Source: Coturnix japonica
Taxonomy: Eukaryota > Chordata > Aves > Galliformes > Phasianidae
Direction: 5' to 3'
Length of the DNA: 64,000 bases
Assembly (NCBI RefSeq): GCF_001577835.2
Contig: NC_029517.1
Location: 22,681,736 to 22,745,735 of the forward strand
Part shown: positions 29,106 through 43,233 of the stretch, piece by piece
Layout of the letters: the number at the start of each line of letters is the position of its first letter
How positions within the stretch are numbered: position 1 is the stretch's first letter
Notes under the pieces: model-generated
Database searches by the model: none
What the model saw: the letters and a program-made list of their open reading frames with translations, nothing else
What the model was told of the DNA's origin: nothing
Position numbers and translations under genes: made by a program

Positions 29106-30234
29106 ATACAGGATTACCATTATTGTTTTGGTATAGGACTAACTGTAAAATGAAATCAGGGTTTCTCTTTCCAGTCCAGCAGCCTATAGTAGAATTCTGC
29201 ACACCAACTAACTTCCTTGGTTTTCTGAAAATTCTCTTGTGTAATTCCTACACTGTCTCTGAAGACATATGAATTGGTAACGGTGTACTTTTATAATAAA
29301 TGCTTTGCTTCTACAGATTCAGGTTTCCTTGTTCTGTTGAATCCTTTAATTAAAGCACAACTAGGAAAGCTGGAATGTCAGCAGATGATGCTTGTTGGAA
29401 CTGCTGCTGTGTGCTCATGAGTATTCAGCGGAACTGAGAGACAGTGGTGGGTTTGGTGGGTTTCAGACAAGCCTAAATGTCTTCTAACTACTTGCTCTGT
29501 ACTTTAATTTATGCTTCTTTTTGAACACATTACATTTTAGTTTATACGTAGGCTCGTCCCTGAGCTTTTGTACCAAGTGTGCAAGCTGCTGAGGCAAATG
29601 ATGCACTCACTACAAGGTATAATTTAGAGGCAGGTGGGAAGTGCTTGAAATGCGTGTGTCTTCGTAAGTAATTCCTAAAGTGCTATTATTACCTACAGTC
29701 TCTAGTTTCTGAACTAAATGTCCTCTCCTCCCCCCTAAACCTTTTATCTGTTCTGAAATAAGACTAGTGGAGAGATTATATGTTCCAGATCCAGATTTTG
29801 GGGAAGTTTAGCAGCCATTCATCTGCAGATGGTCATTTCCAATGAATTGTGGCCGCACTTGGCTTTTGAGAATCAAAGATGAGTAACGCAGAAGAGCCAC
29901 CAGCAAAGATCAAGCTGCCAAATTTCCACTTTTTCTTTCCTGCAGTAATATCCATGTTTTCTGTTTATCCTGGTGCTGAGATCAAAGGATCCAAATGGTT
30001 GTGCTAGTGTGCATTACAGCTTCTGGATAAATCACTTAAGATATTATTGTAAAAGCTAAACTGGTGTGACCTTTGTTCTCATCAATCTTCTATTTATTCT
30101 TTACTTACTGGCTTGTGTGGAAGACTCCTGTACTGCTATCCTTGATACAAAGATGGCACCAATTACAATTCTTCACTTGCATATGAAAAAGTGTGATATA
30201 TTCACTGTTATTTAGCATTATTATTATTATTATT
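29106..30234. other. Intergenic, nothing recognised apart from (ATT)n
   Basis: Non-coding sequence between the mariner relic and a CR1 copy. A short (ATT)n run at ~30218-30234 directly abuts the CR1 5' junction. Confidence 0.6.
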
Positions 30235-30467
30235 AGCACAGTTATCAGGAAAAACTTCTTTACAGAAAGGGTTGTTAAGCACTGGAATAGGCTCCCCAAG
30301 GAGGTGGTTGAGTCACCATCCCTGGATGTGTTTAAAAACTGTTTGGATGTGGTGCTCAGGGACATCATTTAGAGGTGGGCTGTTAGAGTTGGGGTAGTAT
30401 AGTTAGGTTGTGGTTGGACTTGATGATCTTCAAGGTCTTTTCCAACCTGAGCAATTCTGTGATTCTA
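30235..30467 (+). mobile_element. CR1 LINE, ~230 bp 3'-end fragment
   Basis: It contains the end of CR1 ORF2 (AAAACTTCTTTACAGAAAGG, then the segment encoding the W-RLP-type motif around CTGGAATAGGCTCCCC) and the 3' UTR. It ends with TTTTCCAACCTGAGCAATTCTGTGATTCT, the standard CR1 terminus, quoted here only as the final motif region 30438-30467. It is 5'-truncated. Confidence 0.9.
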
Positions 30468-32937
30468 TTAGTGAACCTTTATATATGGAAAATGGCTATA
30501 AAATGTTGAAAATTAAATTTAACAAATATAGGTAGGAAATTGTAAATGAGTATTCTCATTTGCAAAGTTAACTGCTTGAAAGAAGCCATTTTACCCATTA
30601 ACTTGCATGGACAGAATATTCCAGCCTTTGAAAACATTGCGTAGACAAACTGAACTTCTACATCTTTTCTACTCCTGTGTGTCTGATCACTGGCACTGTA
30701 GAAATTAAGCTGCATGAATTTTATTTGTATGCAAGAATAATAAAGCAGATCTAAAGATGACATTTAAACACCCACTATGGGTTGTATGTCACACTGATAT
30801 CAAGGAATAGGAGAAAAGCCTCGGAGCTGGGAAAGCAACAACAGCAGAAGTAGACTTCCAACAGCAAAAGTAGACTTCTAGATGGATAAAACACAGGAAT
30901 AAGAATTCTGTTTTAACTCACTTTTTTTCCCCCTTTTTACATTTGTGTTACCTGTTAATGTAAGTAACATTTTTGACACACGGAGGAACATTTTTGACAA
31001 CTGCCATCAACTTCACACCTCTGCCATCTTCTTATCCATGTTACCAGTTCTCCTTTTTCAAGGAGACAACAAATCCGTGTTCTTTTTCCTTTCATCTACT
31101 CTCCCACTTTTCCCCGTCTTGACAGTTCTTACATATTTTCATTGGGCTCCTCCTCTTTACCAGCAATAGAATATTTTTATATTTGCTTTCTTCCCTCATT
31201 CTTCGCTTTTCTTTCTCTGTGGTAATCCCAACATACACACCTGGTTCCCCTTGAGACTGAAATGTTGAAGTCAAGACGACCTTCCTGAATTCTTGCTATG
31301 CTTTTATCAGTGATTTTATCAGCCTGTTTTTCTATCCTTTCCTGGCATTCCTCTATCCTGTGACTCTGAATAAATATCAGAGCCACACAAATGAGGGCCA
31401 TCCATTGGACACCCATTTATAATCTTATCTTGTATTCCATGGTGCAGTTCTTTGTTCTGAGCTGGCTACGCCATTTTCTCAAAGTTATCTCAAATCCTAC
31501 TATTTTTATGAAGCATTCAGGAAAACAAGAATTGGTGTTGTCCTGGGACAATTTCAGTGAGGAAGACATTTCTTAACTTATATGTAGCTTTATAAATATA
31601 TTCTGTGCTACATTTTGCCCAAAGAAATCTAGTTTATACTAAATATATACTCAACTTCATTCTTGCTTCCTTCTTCTTTTTTTTGGACTTCAGTTTCTCT
31701 TATAATATGATAACCTCCTTTGCTTTAAGAACTGCATTTTTGGGTATGTGAAATAACCATCACAAAACCCTGTAATACAATATATAAAAATAATAATTAT
31801 TATTTTTAGCTGTACTCACAAGACATCACTAATATTTCTCAAAACACCTCATCTTCTCAGAGACCTGTATCAGTACACACAAGAGTCAGCTCTAAATGAT
31901 GCAGTGGTAAAAAGTGAATTAAACTCAAGCGTGTCTGATAATTTAAGGCGTTAGCACTGTGGCACGCCAGTTCATCTCACTGCATTGAAATAATATAAAA
32001 ACATAGTGAGAAAAGAAAACGTATGCAGTATTGCACAGGGTCAATCCGATCAGGCGTTCACCCTGATTCTCAGGATATTGAGACAGACAGATTCACACTG
32101 CTGCCAGCTAGAGCTCTATGTATCAAGAGAATAAGAGGATATGGAGAGGCACTTAAGTTCTGTGTGTGTACAGTGCCAGACAGAATAGTATCATGATTAA
32201 TCACTTGGTCACCCAGCTGCTATGACAGTAAACAGGAAAAAGAGTTCAATTCAAGAAGGCTGGGGGATATTTTGAATTTAGTTTCTTAAAGGTGTGACAA
32301 TCCCACCCAGGTCACGCCAGAATCAGCCTGTTCTAATTTTGTGTAAAACCAGTAACACAAGCCCACTGAACTGCATAATTTATAAATCACTTCAAGAGAG
32401 TTTGGTGTGAAAGGTGATATGAAAGTGGAAGTTGTTAACCACCGCTGCAGCTGGCTGAGCGTCTTGTTTATTCTCTAGCCATATTCTGCGTCAGGAGCCT
32501 GTACCACAACTAATTAGCCATAATGCTTTATAATTGTATAAACAGAATATATAATAGACCTGTATGATATATAATTAATTTTGCCCTTAAGGAAAGCTTT
32601 TGGAAGTCAAATCATAAGCTTTTTGAGAACTGCCTCTTTATGCTCGCGCTGACAAGGCATATATCCCTGCTGGCAGAGCTCGGAGAACCTTCCAGAAAAC
32701 AATTTCATTAGGCATGACCAGGTGTGTTGTTTTTTTTTTGCAGGAGCGAGTGCTTGCAGCTACAACTCTGACACTGAGGCGGCTGCAGCTGTGGCTGTGC
32801 CTGCCTTCCTGCAGCCAGCAGTGAGAAGTGGGGCTTTTGCACAGTGGTCAGTTCTAAAACAAGCTAACTTACTGTTGTCATAGAGGTGCTACTTATTCAG
32901 TCTTGTGTTTTGTTGTCCTTATTTTTTATTAAATTAT
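30468..32937. other. Intergenic, partly AT-rich; possible regulatory DNA near 32.4-32.7 kb
   Basis: No exon was recognised. Small duplications occur at ~30845-30880 (a repeated AAGTAGACTTC segment) and ~30963-30997 (a repeated AACATTTTTGACA segment). The part at 32480-32600 is dense in homeodomain-type TAATTA/TAATTG cores and is treated as a finding. Confidence 0.5.
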
Positions 32938-32938
32938 T

Positions 32939-32956
32939 TGTGTGTGTGTGTGTGTG
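32939..32956. repeat. (TG)9 dinucleotide microsatellite
   Basis: Nine uninterrupted TG units in intergenic DNA. Confidence 0.95.
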
Positions 32957-35900
32957 TAGTAAATTCCAGGTTAAGCTCCAATACTGCTATTGCAAATACT
33001 ACCTCAAAAGCCCAAACAAATAAAGATAAATATTTTTTTCCTGGATTATGATGCATAAGTAAGTACAATCCGGTGTGGTTGGAAAAATCACTGTCCTGAT
33101 AGATTTGCTTATCCTTCCCACTGGAAAAAAAAAAAGACACACGGGACTTCAGGAGTCCTGTTGGATCGGACACCTGATCTATCTTAGATGAGGGCCACTT
33201 TCTTTAAAGTGACAAAGCAGGCAGCATCCATCTCCAAGACATGTTCAAGCAGAGGAGCAAAGTACCACATTGCCTAGTCATGTGGAGCAGGGCTGTGTGA
33301 AGACCAGGCTGCAGCTGGCAGCAGTATCCTAACAGAGCTGAGCTGGTCTGCCGAGAGATTTCATCAGTCCTTGTTTTCAGACAGAGCTTCTCATTGCGAG
33401 ATGCTGATCAGAGCCAGCAGCCGTGCAAGCAGCCCAAGGTGGGGAACACCCATCTGCCTGGTACTTACTCTGCTGACATTCTGGTAAGAGACAGCTTCAC
33501 ATCGCACTCCATAGGAATGATAATCACACCCTTCCTGAGGCCTGACATGCCATGGGCAGGGTTATCTTTGCATGGCTTTCTAGATCCTTCTCATTGATAA
33601 AGTTTCTGTACCTGAGAAGTATTTGGCAGAGCTGTCCTCATGCACACAAACAGAGGAGTTGACTCTTAACCTCAGACGCTTGGGATGGGAGTAGTCTGTG
33701 TCAGTTTGCGTGCCCTCCGAAGCAACTTCACAGGTCATTTACGTAACCTCCAAAACTAAATATACAATTTCCCTGGGGAGCTTTGAGGTGGATTTATTAA
33801 TTGGGTTCCAAAAACTTTTGAGGTAGCTATTTTTGAGGTAACAAGGTTTTTTTTTCTTTCATTGCTTTCCCACCCACGTCCATGTCTGAATTTAGAGCTG
33901 CCTTCCATTCCTTTGGGAGCTAGGAGTCACAAAATAAATCTTTTTCCTTCTCCCTTCCAAAATTAAGAGATATAGCTTCTGTCTTCTCATGTAATCAGCT
34001 TCATTTCTTACTCCCTTTCTCTGCACTTCATACACTCAGTTGTCACTTGCTGCTCTTCATACAGATACATTTGTTGTTTACCACTACTTCTCACATAACA
34101 GAGACACTTTGTTTGCTGGAAGAGCCAAAGCTGTAGCTCAGTAGTGCAAGACAAGGTCTTCCCCTTGAGATGTTACATCAAACAGTTCAGTTTCTGCACA
34201 ACGACAGGGATTTCAACTGCTAATCTGAATGTAGTGATTACATTCCCATTAGTGTAACAGTGCGTACTTTATATCTCAAGTATCAGGGATCTTATTTGTG
34301 CCTACCTTGCTGGCCAGCCCAAGTTTGCATGTGACAGTTCTGGAAAGAACTTTTGAAAGCAATATGTGGGCTTTTTGTCACTTACAGTTATGAAGAAGGA
34401 AACACCCAGATGCACGTCATTGGGGCAGTTCTGATTTCTCGAAGGAAAAAGCCATCTTTCTGGGCAAATAACATGTATAAATAGATTTACCAATTAATGC
34501 TTTTATTTCCAAGAACTCATAAAATCTCAGATTACTCTTGAGAGTAATAAATACTTCAATTATGCTGTTCTTGATTACAGGCAAGAGCGTAACAGCTCTG
34601 ACTGGTAGCGATTTCATAATTATGTTTGATTACAGGCATGTTCCTATTGTACTGATGCAGAGTGGTTATTTGTTTCCTTCTATCAGTCTACTGGGTTCCA
34701 CTGCAGACCAAGAGCACGCTGTGTCAGCACACGTGGCTTACAAAGCTACTCTCCTCAGAGCCTTGTCACTAAAGCACAACTATTAACAAGGACCTCTGGT
34801 AGCTGGGCCAGCAAAACTTCCCAGAACTGTGATTAAAACCCCATGCAATTACATCAGTGGAGGCAACTTTCTAAAGGAATCCTAAATTTGATCAACTCTG
34901 AGGGCTCTGTCTTTCATATAAAGTTTTAATTCACAGTATGTGGGCCAAAGTTACTCATACCTTTACTTTATTGACATTACAACAAGAACCAGCGTGATTG
35001 ACAAGAAATAAAGAAAAACTATATCAATGATATTGTCCCTGCTTCATACAACCACAAAGCTGAATAAAAAAGGAAAAGCTCTACTAAGCCAATTAGCCCT
35101 CTCACTGTCAACGAGCAGCATGAACAGAAAAATCATGCCTTACAATCTCTTCTCTGGTGCTTTGTTTATTTGGTATTAAATGACTCATGGAATATGGTTT
35201 ACACCTCTCCCCTAGGGAGATTATCCCAGCTGCTGAAACTTAGTAGCAGTTCCCTTTCTTCTGTTTCACTTCTAATGATCCCTAAGTTTTTTGTTCTGTT
35301 TTATGTTGGGATGTAAAAGCTACAGGGGAAACTCATCTACCCAAGCCTGCTTTTATAAGCAGTTAAAACTGTGACAGAAACACATAAACCCAAGGAAACA
35401 TGCAGTCAAAAAAGAAACACATCATTTGTTTCACTGATACTACGCCACCTCAGTGGCACATTTTCAAGCTAAACTTACGCTTCCTTGTTTTTACAGGTTG
35501 TTCCTGAGTGTTATGTAAATGTGCACTTATTGTATGTAAATTGGCATTAGGCTAATTGTTAAAGCTTGTTTTATAGCTGTAACACCAACAACCCACATTT
35601 ACAATTAAGTATTTGCTCCACAGACAAACACAATACGAATTATTATTTACAGCATTTTGTCCCAGTGTTGTGTTTCTGTTCTGACCCCAGAACCTGTTAT
35701 AGGCACAGAATATCTCAAAAAGGAACATAATTAATAAGAGGACGTAGCCCATGGAAAAGCAAAGTTGTAATACATTTTATTCTTACTCTGCTCACCAGAC
35801 TGCAGCATCTACTTTGAGAAGAGGGTATTTTCCTGCTTTGAAGATGCAGTGACATCATCTTCATTTCCCAGCCGTGGTTTTGCAGTATACTGTGTCACTT

Positions 35901-38657
35901 CATAGCATTACATCTGGCTGTAAAGGAATGGTGATGACAAAGGGCTTTCCAAAGAAATTCTGTGCTGCTTGTTATGCCCGTGGAGAAAGACGGTGGTGAA
36001 CAAGGCTTCATCAGTGAGAAAATTAAAGGAGGATAAATAGAGAAGTAGAAGAAATCCAGAGGGCAGCCCAGCTTCTCAGAGTACAGGCCTACATTCTTGA
36101 CTTGTGCCTTAAAAACAAACCAGGAAGAAGGACTGATGATTTTAGCTGTGAGTTGAATGTCAGCCTTTGTGTTCAACTAAATGCTCAAGGAATACATAAT
36201 TCAGAATTCCCCAGTGGTTGTCCTGTTTTCCTGTAGATGAGAAGAGGATGCAGCCAGCAGGTCTGATTCCAGATGAGATAAGATTTTGTTATAACAAAAG
36301 TAATGGTTAATGAGCACGCTCTCATTTAAGTGAGTTATCCACTACTACACACACACAAAAAGCTTATGGCAGACAGGAAGGAAAGGCTTTACCCAAAATG
36401 GTTTTCGATATTCTTAAGGAAAAATCTTATGGTTCTTATTTGCTTGTTTATTGGCTTCTTCATTACACAGTCCTTACAGCAAAACACTAAAGTGCTGAAT
36501 GAAACACAGTAACAAATAGCATTTAACTAAACAGACAGCACTGAAATACCTGTTTGTTGAAATCTGATATGAAACTTAACTCTAAAATATTCTAATTTGT
36601 GAGTATGTGTAAGTGCTAATTTGACTCAGTATAAATAGTCCATAAGTATTTAGGATAGACATGATTCAAGACTATAAGGAAAGGAAAACTAACACTTGAC
36701 CAAATATTTGGCCCTAAATGGGACAGTAAGTAATATAGCATGAGATTCTGCTGCTGATCCTCTGGAATGCATGACTCCATGTCTGCAGCACCAACTCGCT
36801 GGCCCTCCTGTCCCATTCCAAAACATCTCCTTCTTCTTTTTTTCTCTCTTGTCTCATTTCTCATTGCCTCCCATCTCACCCAGACTTGTCAAAGCCAAGC
36901 TCTTCTCTGCTGAGTGTCAATGAAAATAGCAGCGAGGATACAAGCTTTGTATCAGCATCCCTGTGGAATTCCGGGACACAACTATGACATGTGTCCCAAA
37001 AGGCCCACAGACAGAGAGTGCTCAGGTGGTTGGAGGAGATCAGATCTGTGTCACCCAACATCTTGTAGCTGTGAGGAGATGGGACATGCTTAACTAAGGC
37101 AATCCCCAAAGTTCAGCAGTGAACAGTGCCTAAGAAGTCTTCAGTACAACTTCTAGGAGACAAAGTTTCATCATTGAAGGGCTTCACTTTGGCTTGTTCT
37201 AGTACTGCACCACAGCTGATTTTAACTCCAAAACATCACTTGGATGTAAACGCTTCATCTTGTTATTTTTCTCATCCCAAATGCGATTTTGCTCATCCCA
37301 AATGTAAACTCACTAGAAATAATTCGGTTGTGGTGAATGGATCAGGAGATATGCAAAAACAAATAGACATTTTAGCGTTGCTATTTTGCGTTAGACATTG
37401 TGTGAAAACCTCAGGGGCAGTCAGAAAGAACTTGTTTCTAAGTCAAGTGGGCAATGGCAACAAAGAAAATGTAGACAGAGGAAGATAAAAGGGATATAAA
37501 AGCAATGGAAGCATCAGGCTGATACACTTAGAGCAGCAGAGTATTGATGTTCTCAGACCCAGGTAAGTGCCTCGAAACAAAAGATACATTTAGACTTGAA
37601 GAGTTTTTCCTCTTTAAAACCTTCAGGTAGGAACAAACTAACAAGGATTAGGATTGCACTGCGCCTGGTGACTGCCCGAACTCCTTTGGTTTCCATGGCT
37701 CATGGCACTTCAGTAAGTCTATTTCTGCCCTAGAGAGATGAACCCATTAATTGATAACAGTAGGATACGTGTGTGTAGCTCTGCTCCATCCTTGCCTGCA
37801 GCTGCCCTGATCTTTGAGTTTGCTCCCTCACTTCCAAGCTCTCGCTCTAATGTATAATTTCCACTGCATTCAGGATGCCTCTCCAACCGTGCTAAGAATG
37901 CCTGTGCATCCCAAAAGGCTTTAAGTTTCAGAACTTAATATTGCCTCCAACGTGAACTCCCGAAGCACGTGGAGATGTGAAGCAAGAAGCACTTCTTATG
38001 TAGCTTCTGAAAAGCTGTCCCAAGGCATTCAAGGCAAATGTAGATTTTTGAAAGTGTGTAGACTCCGATAGGATCTCAGTTTTTGCTCCACTCTCCTTGT
38101 TATACCTTCCTCTGAATGTTACAGAGCAATGGTTTTCCCTGAGGGAAGTACTCTGAAACCTATATCAAACACTTAATGGAAAGCATCAGCACTTGGCACC
38201 TCACTTTAAAATAAGGAAGAACGTATTCTTCATCTTCTCTGGCCTAGATGTGACAAATGTTTCCCGGGAGAAAGGTGTGATGGTGTTTTACTGTGCGTGC
38301 TAATTCCAGCTAAGACAGTGACAAAAAGGAAAATAACTTCTGGGGAGCAATGTCTGCTCCGTACAGATGTTGATGGGATTGGTGAATTTGACTGGGAATG
38401 CCCCCAGCAGACCACTGCTTTGAAGGCTGTGTTCACTTAACTTGGTCTGCAAGGTCACCGTGTAGTCCTTGGTGTGGAAAGGGAGAATTGATACTGATAT
38501 TTTACAGTGCTCTGTCCAACCATTGTGGGAAGGGGTATGATTTTGTTCTAGTTCTTGTGGGTTTTTCTGTTGTCATAAGTTTATCTTGTCTTTATGCATC
38601 AGTTCCTCTTCTTCTTCCGTGTCCTACTTGTTTCGATGGGGACGGACACAATGGAAT
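32957..38657. other. Intergenic, no gene recognised
   Basis: Open frames here reach at most about 120 codons and none shows a family signature. A two-copy tandem segment with the core CTCATCCCAAATG lies at ~37271-37305. No CR1 or other transposon was recognised in this stretch. Confidence 0.55.
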
Positions 38658-39034
38658 TACAATGAGAGGCCTGGAGCATCTCCCTTATGAGGAAAGGCTG
38701 AGAGACTTGAGACTGTTCAGCCTGGAGAAGACTGAGAGGGGATCTTATCAATGCTTATAAATATCTAAAGGGTGCATATCAGATGGATGGAGCCAGGCTC
38801 TTTCAATGGTGCCAAGTAACAGGACAATGGCCAATAGGTACAAATTGGAACAGAGGAAGTTCCATCTGAACATAAGAAGAAATCCTTTGAGGGTGATAGG
38901 GCTCTGGGACAGGCTGCCCAGAGAGGCTGTGGGGTCTGCTTCTCTTCCTCTGCTACCTACTGTAGGGAACCTGCTTCAGTTGGACAGTCATCAGAGGTCC
39001 CTTCCAACCCTTAAAATTCTGTAATTCTGTGATT
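38658..39034 (+). mobile_element. CR1 LINE, ~375 bp 3' part with ORF2 C-terminus
   Basis: The plus strand encodes GLEHLPYEERLRDLRLFSL near 38668-38728 and then, after a frame change, RKFHLNIRRNPLRV and DRLPREAVGS, the conserved C-terminal end of CR1 ORF2. The 3' UTR ends in CCTTCCAACCC and the repeats AATTCTGT AATTCTGT GATT. At least one frameshift separates the two ORF2 pieces. It is 5'-truncated, with no reverse-transcriptase core, and lies about 1.4 kb upstream of the GLCCI1 CpG island. Confidence 0.92.
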
Positions 39035-40430
39035 TGCAGGGGTTGTGGAATAGTGTCTAAACACCATATAAATGTTAAAGTCTTGCGCTAGTTCATCCTT
39101 GCCTTAACCTAATGTAACTCTGAGCACTGGTAATAAGTGCAGTGTATCAATCATTGCTTTGCACAGGCAAAGATGTAACTTTTCTCAGCTGATCCTAAAT
39201 GGTTTTTAGTCTCTATAAGACATTACTGTATCAGCAGTGTTATCTGGCCAAACTAAAAACATAGGAAAGCGTGCTTATGTGCTTACTATTTAAAATACTC
39301 CAGGACTACAGTGTGCAGACTGCCTCTACAGAAGAATGGCTCCTACAGCCATTTTGTGCCAGTGCAGCGAAGTAGAAAAAAAACAAACTAGATAGACTTC
39401 ATAAGCTGTGATTAAACACAGTGCTAAATCCTCAGGGGAAAAAAAAAGTCTCTACAATGCAGTTACAGAAGCAAATTTGGCTCATGTTCGCAGAAGAAAA
39501 GACTGGAGTAATGGAAAAATATACGGTTGCTGACTTTTCTTAAAATTAATTTATACAAGTGGCTCTGCTGCCCGAGCACACGTCCGTGTGGATGTGAGGT
39601 GTATTATTCTTACCCTTTCTGTAACATAACCGTGGTGACTGCATCACATGATGCTAGTGCAAACAAAGTCTCATTAACAGCCCATGAATAGATGCATTTT
39701 CCTAGAATACAGTTTCGCATTGGGACTATCGACTGGTTCCTGGGCTACCAGAGGATAAGGATAGGTACAGACAGCTTTGGAAGGGTAGGGTAAGGGTAGG
39801 AACCTTTAGAGCGGTAGAAGATAATGTGTTTATCAGATGACTGAAAAGGATATGAAGGAAATAGTTAATTCTGTGAGACTACTGTATCAAACAGTACAAA
39901 CATAACTTTTAAACACCATCGATACTATTTCTACATCTTCTCTATGCCCTTTCTGTTTTTAAAACCTGCATTTTGAATCTGAGGAGCCAGCACACTGACA
40001 TGACTTCCCTCAAGAAGGAAGACTCGTTCCTTCATTCCTCTTACATCAACCTACTGACATCAAACTGCTCTTGATGGATTCCACTAATCTCCTTAATCTT
40101 ACAGCCATCTGATTTCCTAACTATTAAGTTGCTCGCTTCTGTTTTCTTCCTGTCCTACTCTCTTGTGTTACCAGTTCATCTAGTGGGCCTATAACAGAGG
40201 TACTTGTCTTAATGCCACGGCAAAACTTTATTTCCCCCTTGGCTTGATCCGAAAAGCATTTTTTTGACATAAATTTAAACAAATATAGATCTTATAGATT
40301 TCATAGGAATTTACACGCGGTGACGATACTATAATTAGAATCTGAAGAACATCTGGCCAAAAGAAAACCTTTGCAATGTGCTTGATGGCCACACGCGATT
40401 GGTGTGGGCGTGCTGGAGGCCATCTTTACA
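39035..40430. other. Region upstream of the GLCCI1 CpG island
   Basis: AT-rich non-coding sequence that grades abruptly into the GC-rich island at about 40.4 kb. No exon was recognised. An ATTGG (inverted CCAAT) occurs at 40398-40402, just at the island edge. Confidence 0.55.
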
Positions 40431-40644
40431 GCCACCTCACACCTCAAGGGGCGGCGGGGACGGGAAGGGCTTCTCATGGGAAGAGTGCCCATTGCTCTGA
40501 CTGCAAAGCCGAACAGACGGGCCTAGAGAACCCCTCCGTCCAGCACCCACCCCTCGGGCACCTCCACAGGGCGCCCACGGGCCGCCACTTCCCACCCGCC
40601 CCCTCACGGGACCCGCCTCCCTCAGCGCTGCCACATCCCATTTC

Positions 40645-40760
40645 CCTCATCCCGCCCCCAGCTCCGTGACGCCCCGCCCCCCGCTGCGCATTGCCGCCCT
40701 TCGATTGGTTGAGAGCGCAGAGTGACGGCAGCTCTGAGCAATAGAGGCAGCTCTGTCGCG
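40645..40760 (+). promoter_or_regulatory. GLCCI1: Probable TATA-less core promoter of GLCCI1
   Basis: Clustered classic promoter motifs are visible: GC boxes CCGCCCC at 40652-40658 and CCCCGCCCC at 40672-40680, a CRE-like GTGACG at 40666-40671, an inverted CCAAT box (ATTGG) at 40704-40708, and a TGACG half-site at 40723-40727. No TATA box is seen. The start site cannot be fixed by eye but should lie shortly downstream, giving a leader of several hundred bases before the start codon at 41289. Confidence 0.6.
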
Positions 40761-41006
40761 GCGGCGCTGCCCAGGGGGCGTGCGTGCCCCCCGCCCCTAC
40801 CCGTCGCGGCCGGGCGCCGGGGCTGCGCGCTGCCATTCGGCGGTGGGGCGGCGCGGGCGGCGGATGGTGCCGGGGCGGCTCTCGGTCGCTGGTGGGGGAC
40901 GGAAGCCGGAGCCGGAGCTGGCTGCGAACGCCTCCCTCTCCCGTCCCGTCCCGCCGCGTCTCGTCGCGCCCCGCCGCCCTCCGCTGTGAGCCGGCAGCGC
41001 CGTACG

Positions 41007-43208
<2,202 letters not shown>

Positions 43209-43210
43209 CT

Positions 43211-43233
43211 TTTTTTTGTTGTTGTTGTTGTTT
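43211..43233. repeat. T-run followed by (GTT)n
   Basis: A run of T followed by about five GTT units, in GLCCI1 intron 1. Confidence 0.85.

Noticed and set aside
38398-39024. Two plus-strand frames of 120 and 72 codons as genes
   Set aside because: The recognisable parts are CR1 ORF2 C-terminal pieces; the rest of the first frame is unremarkable.
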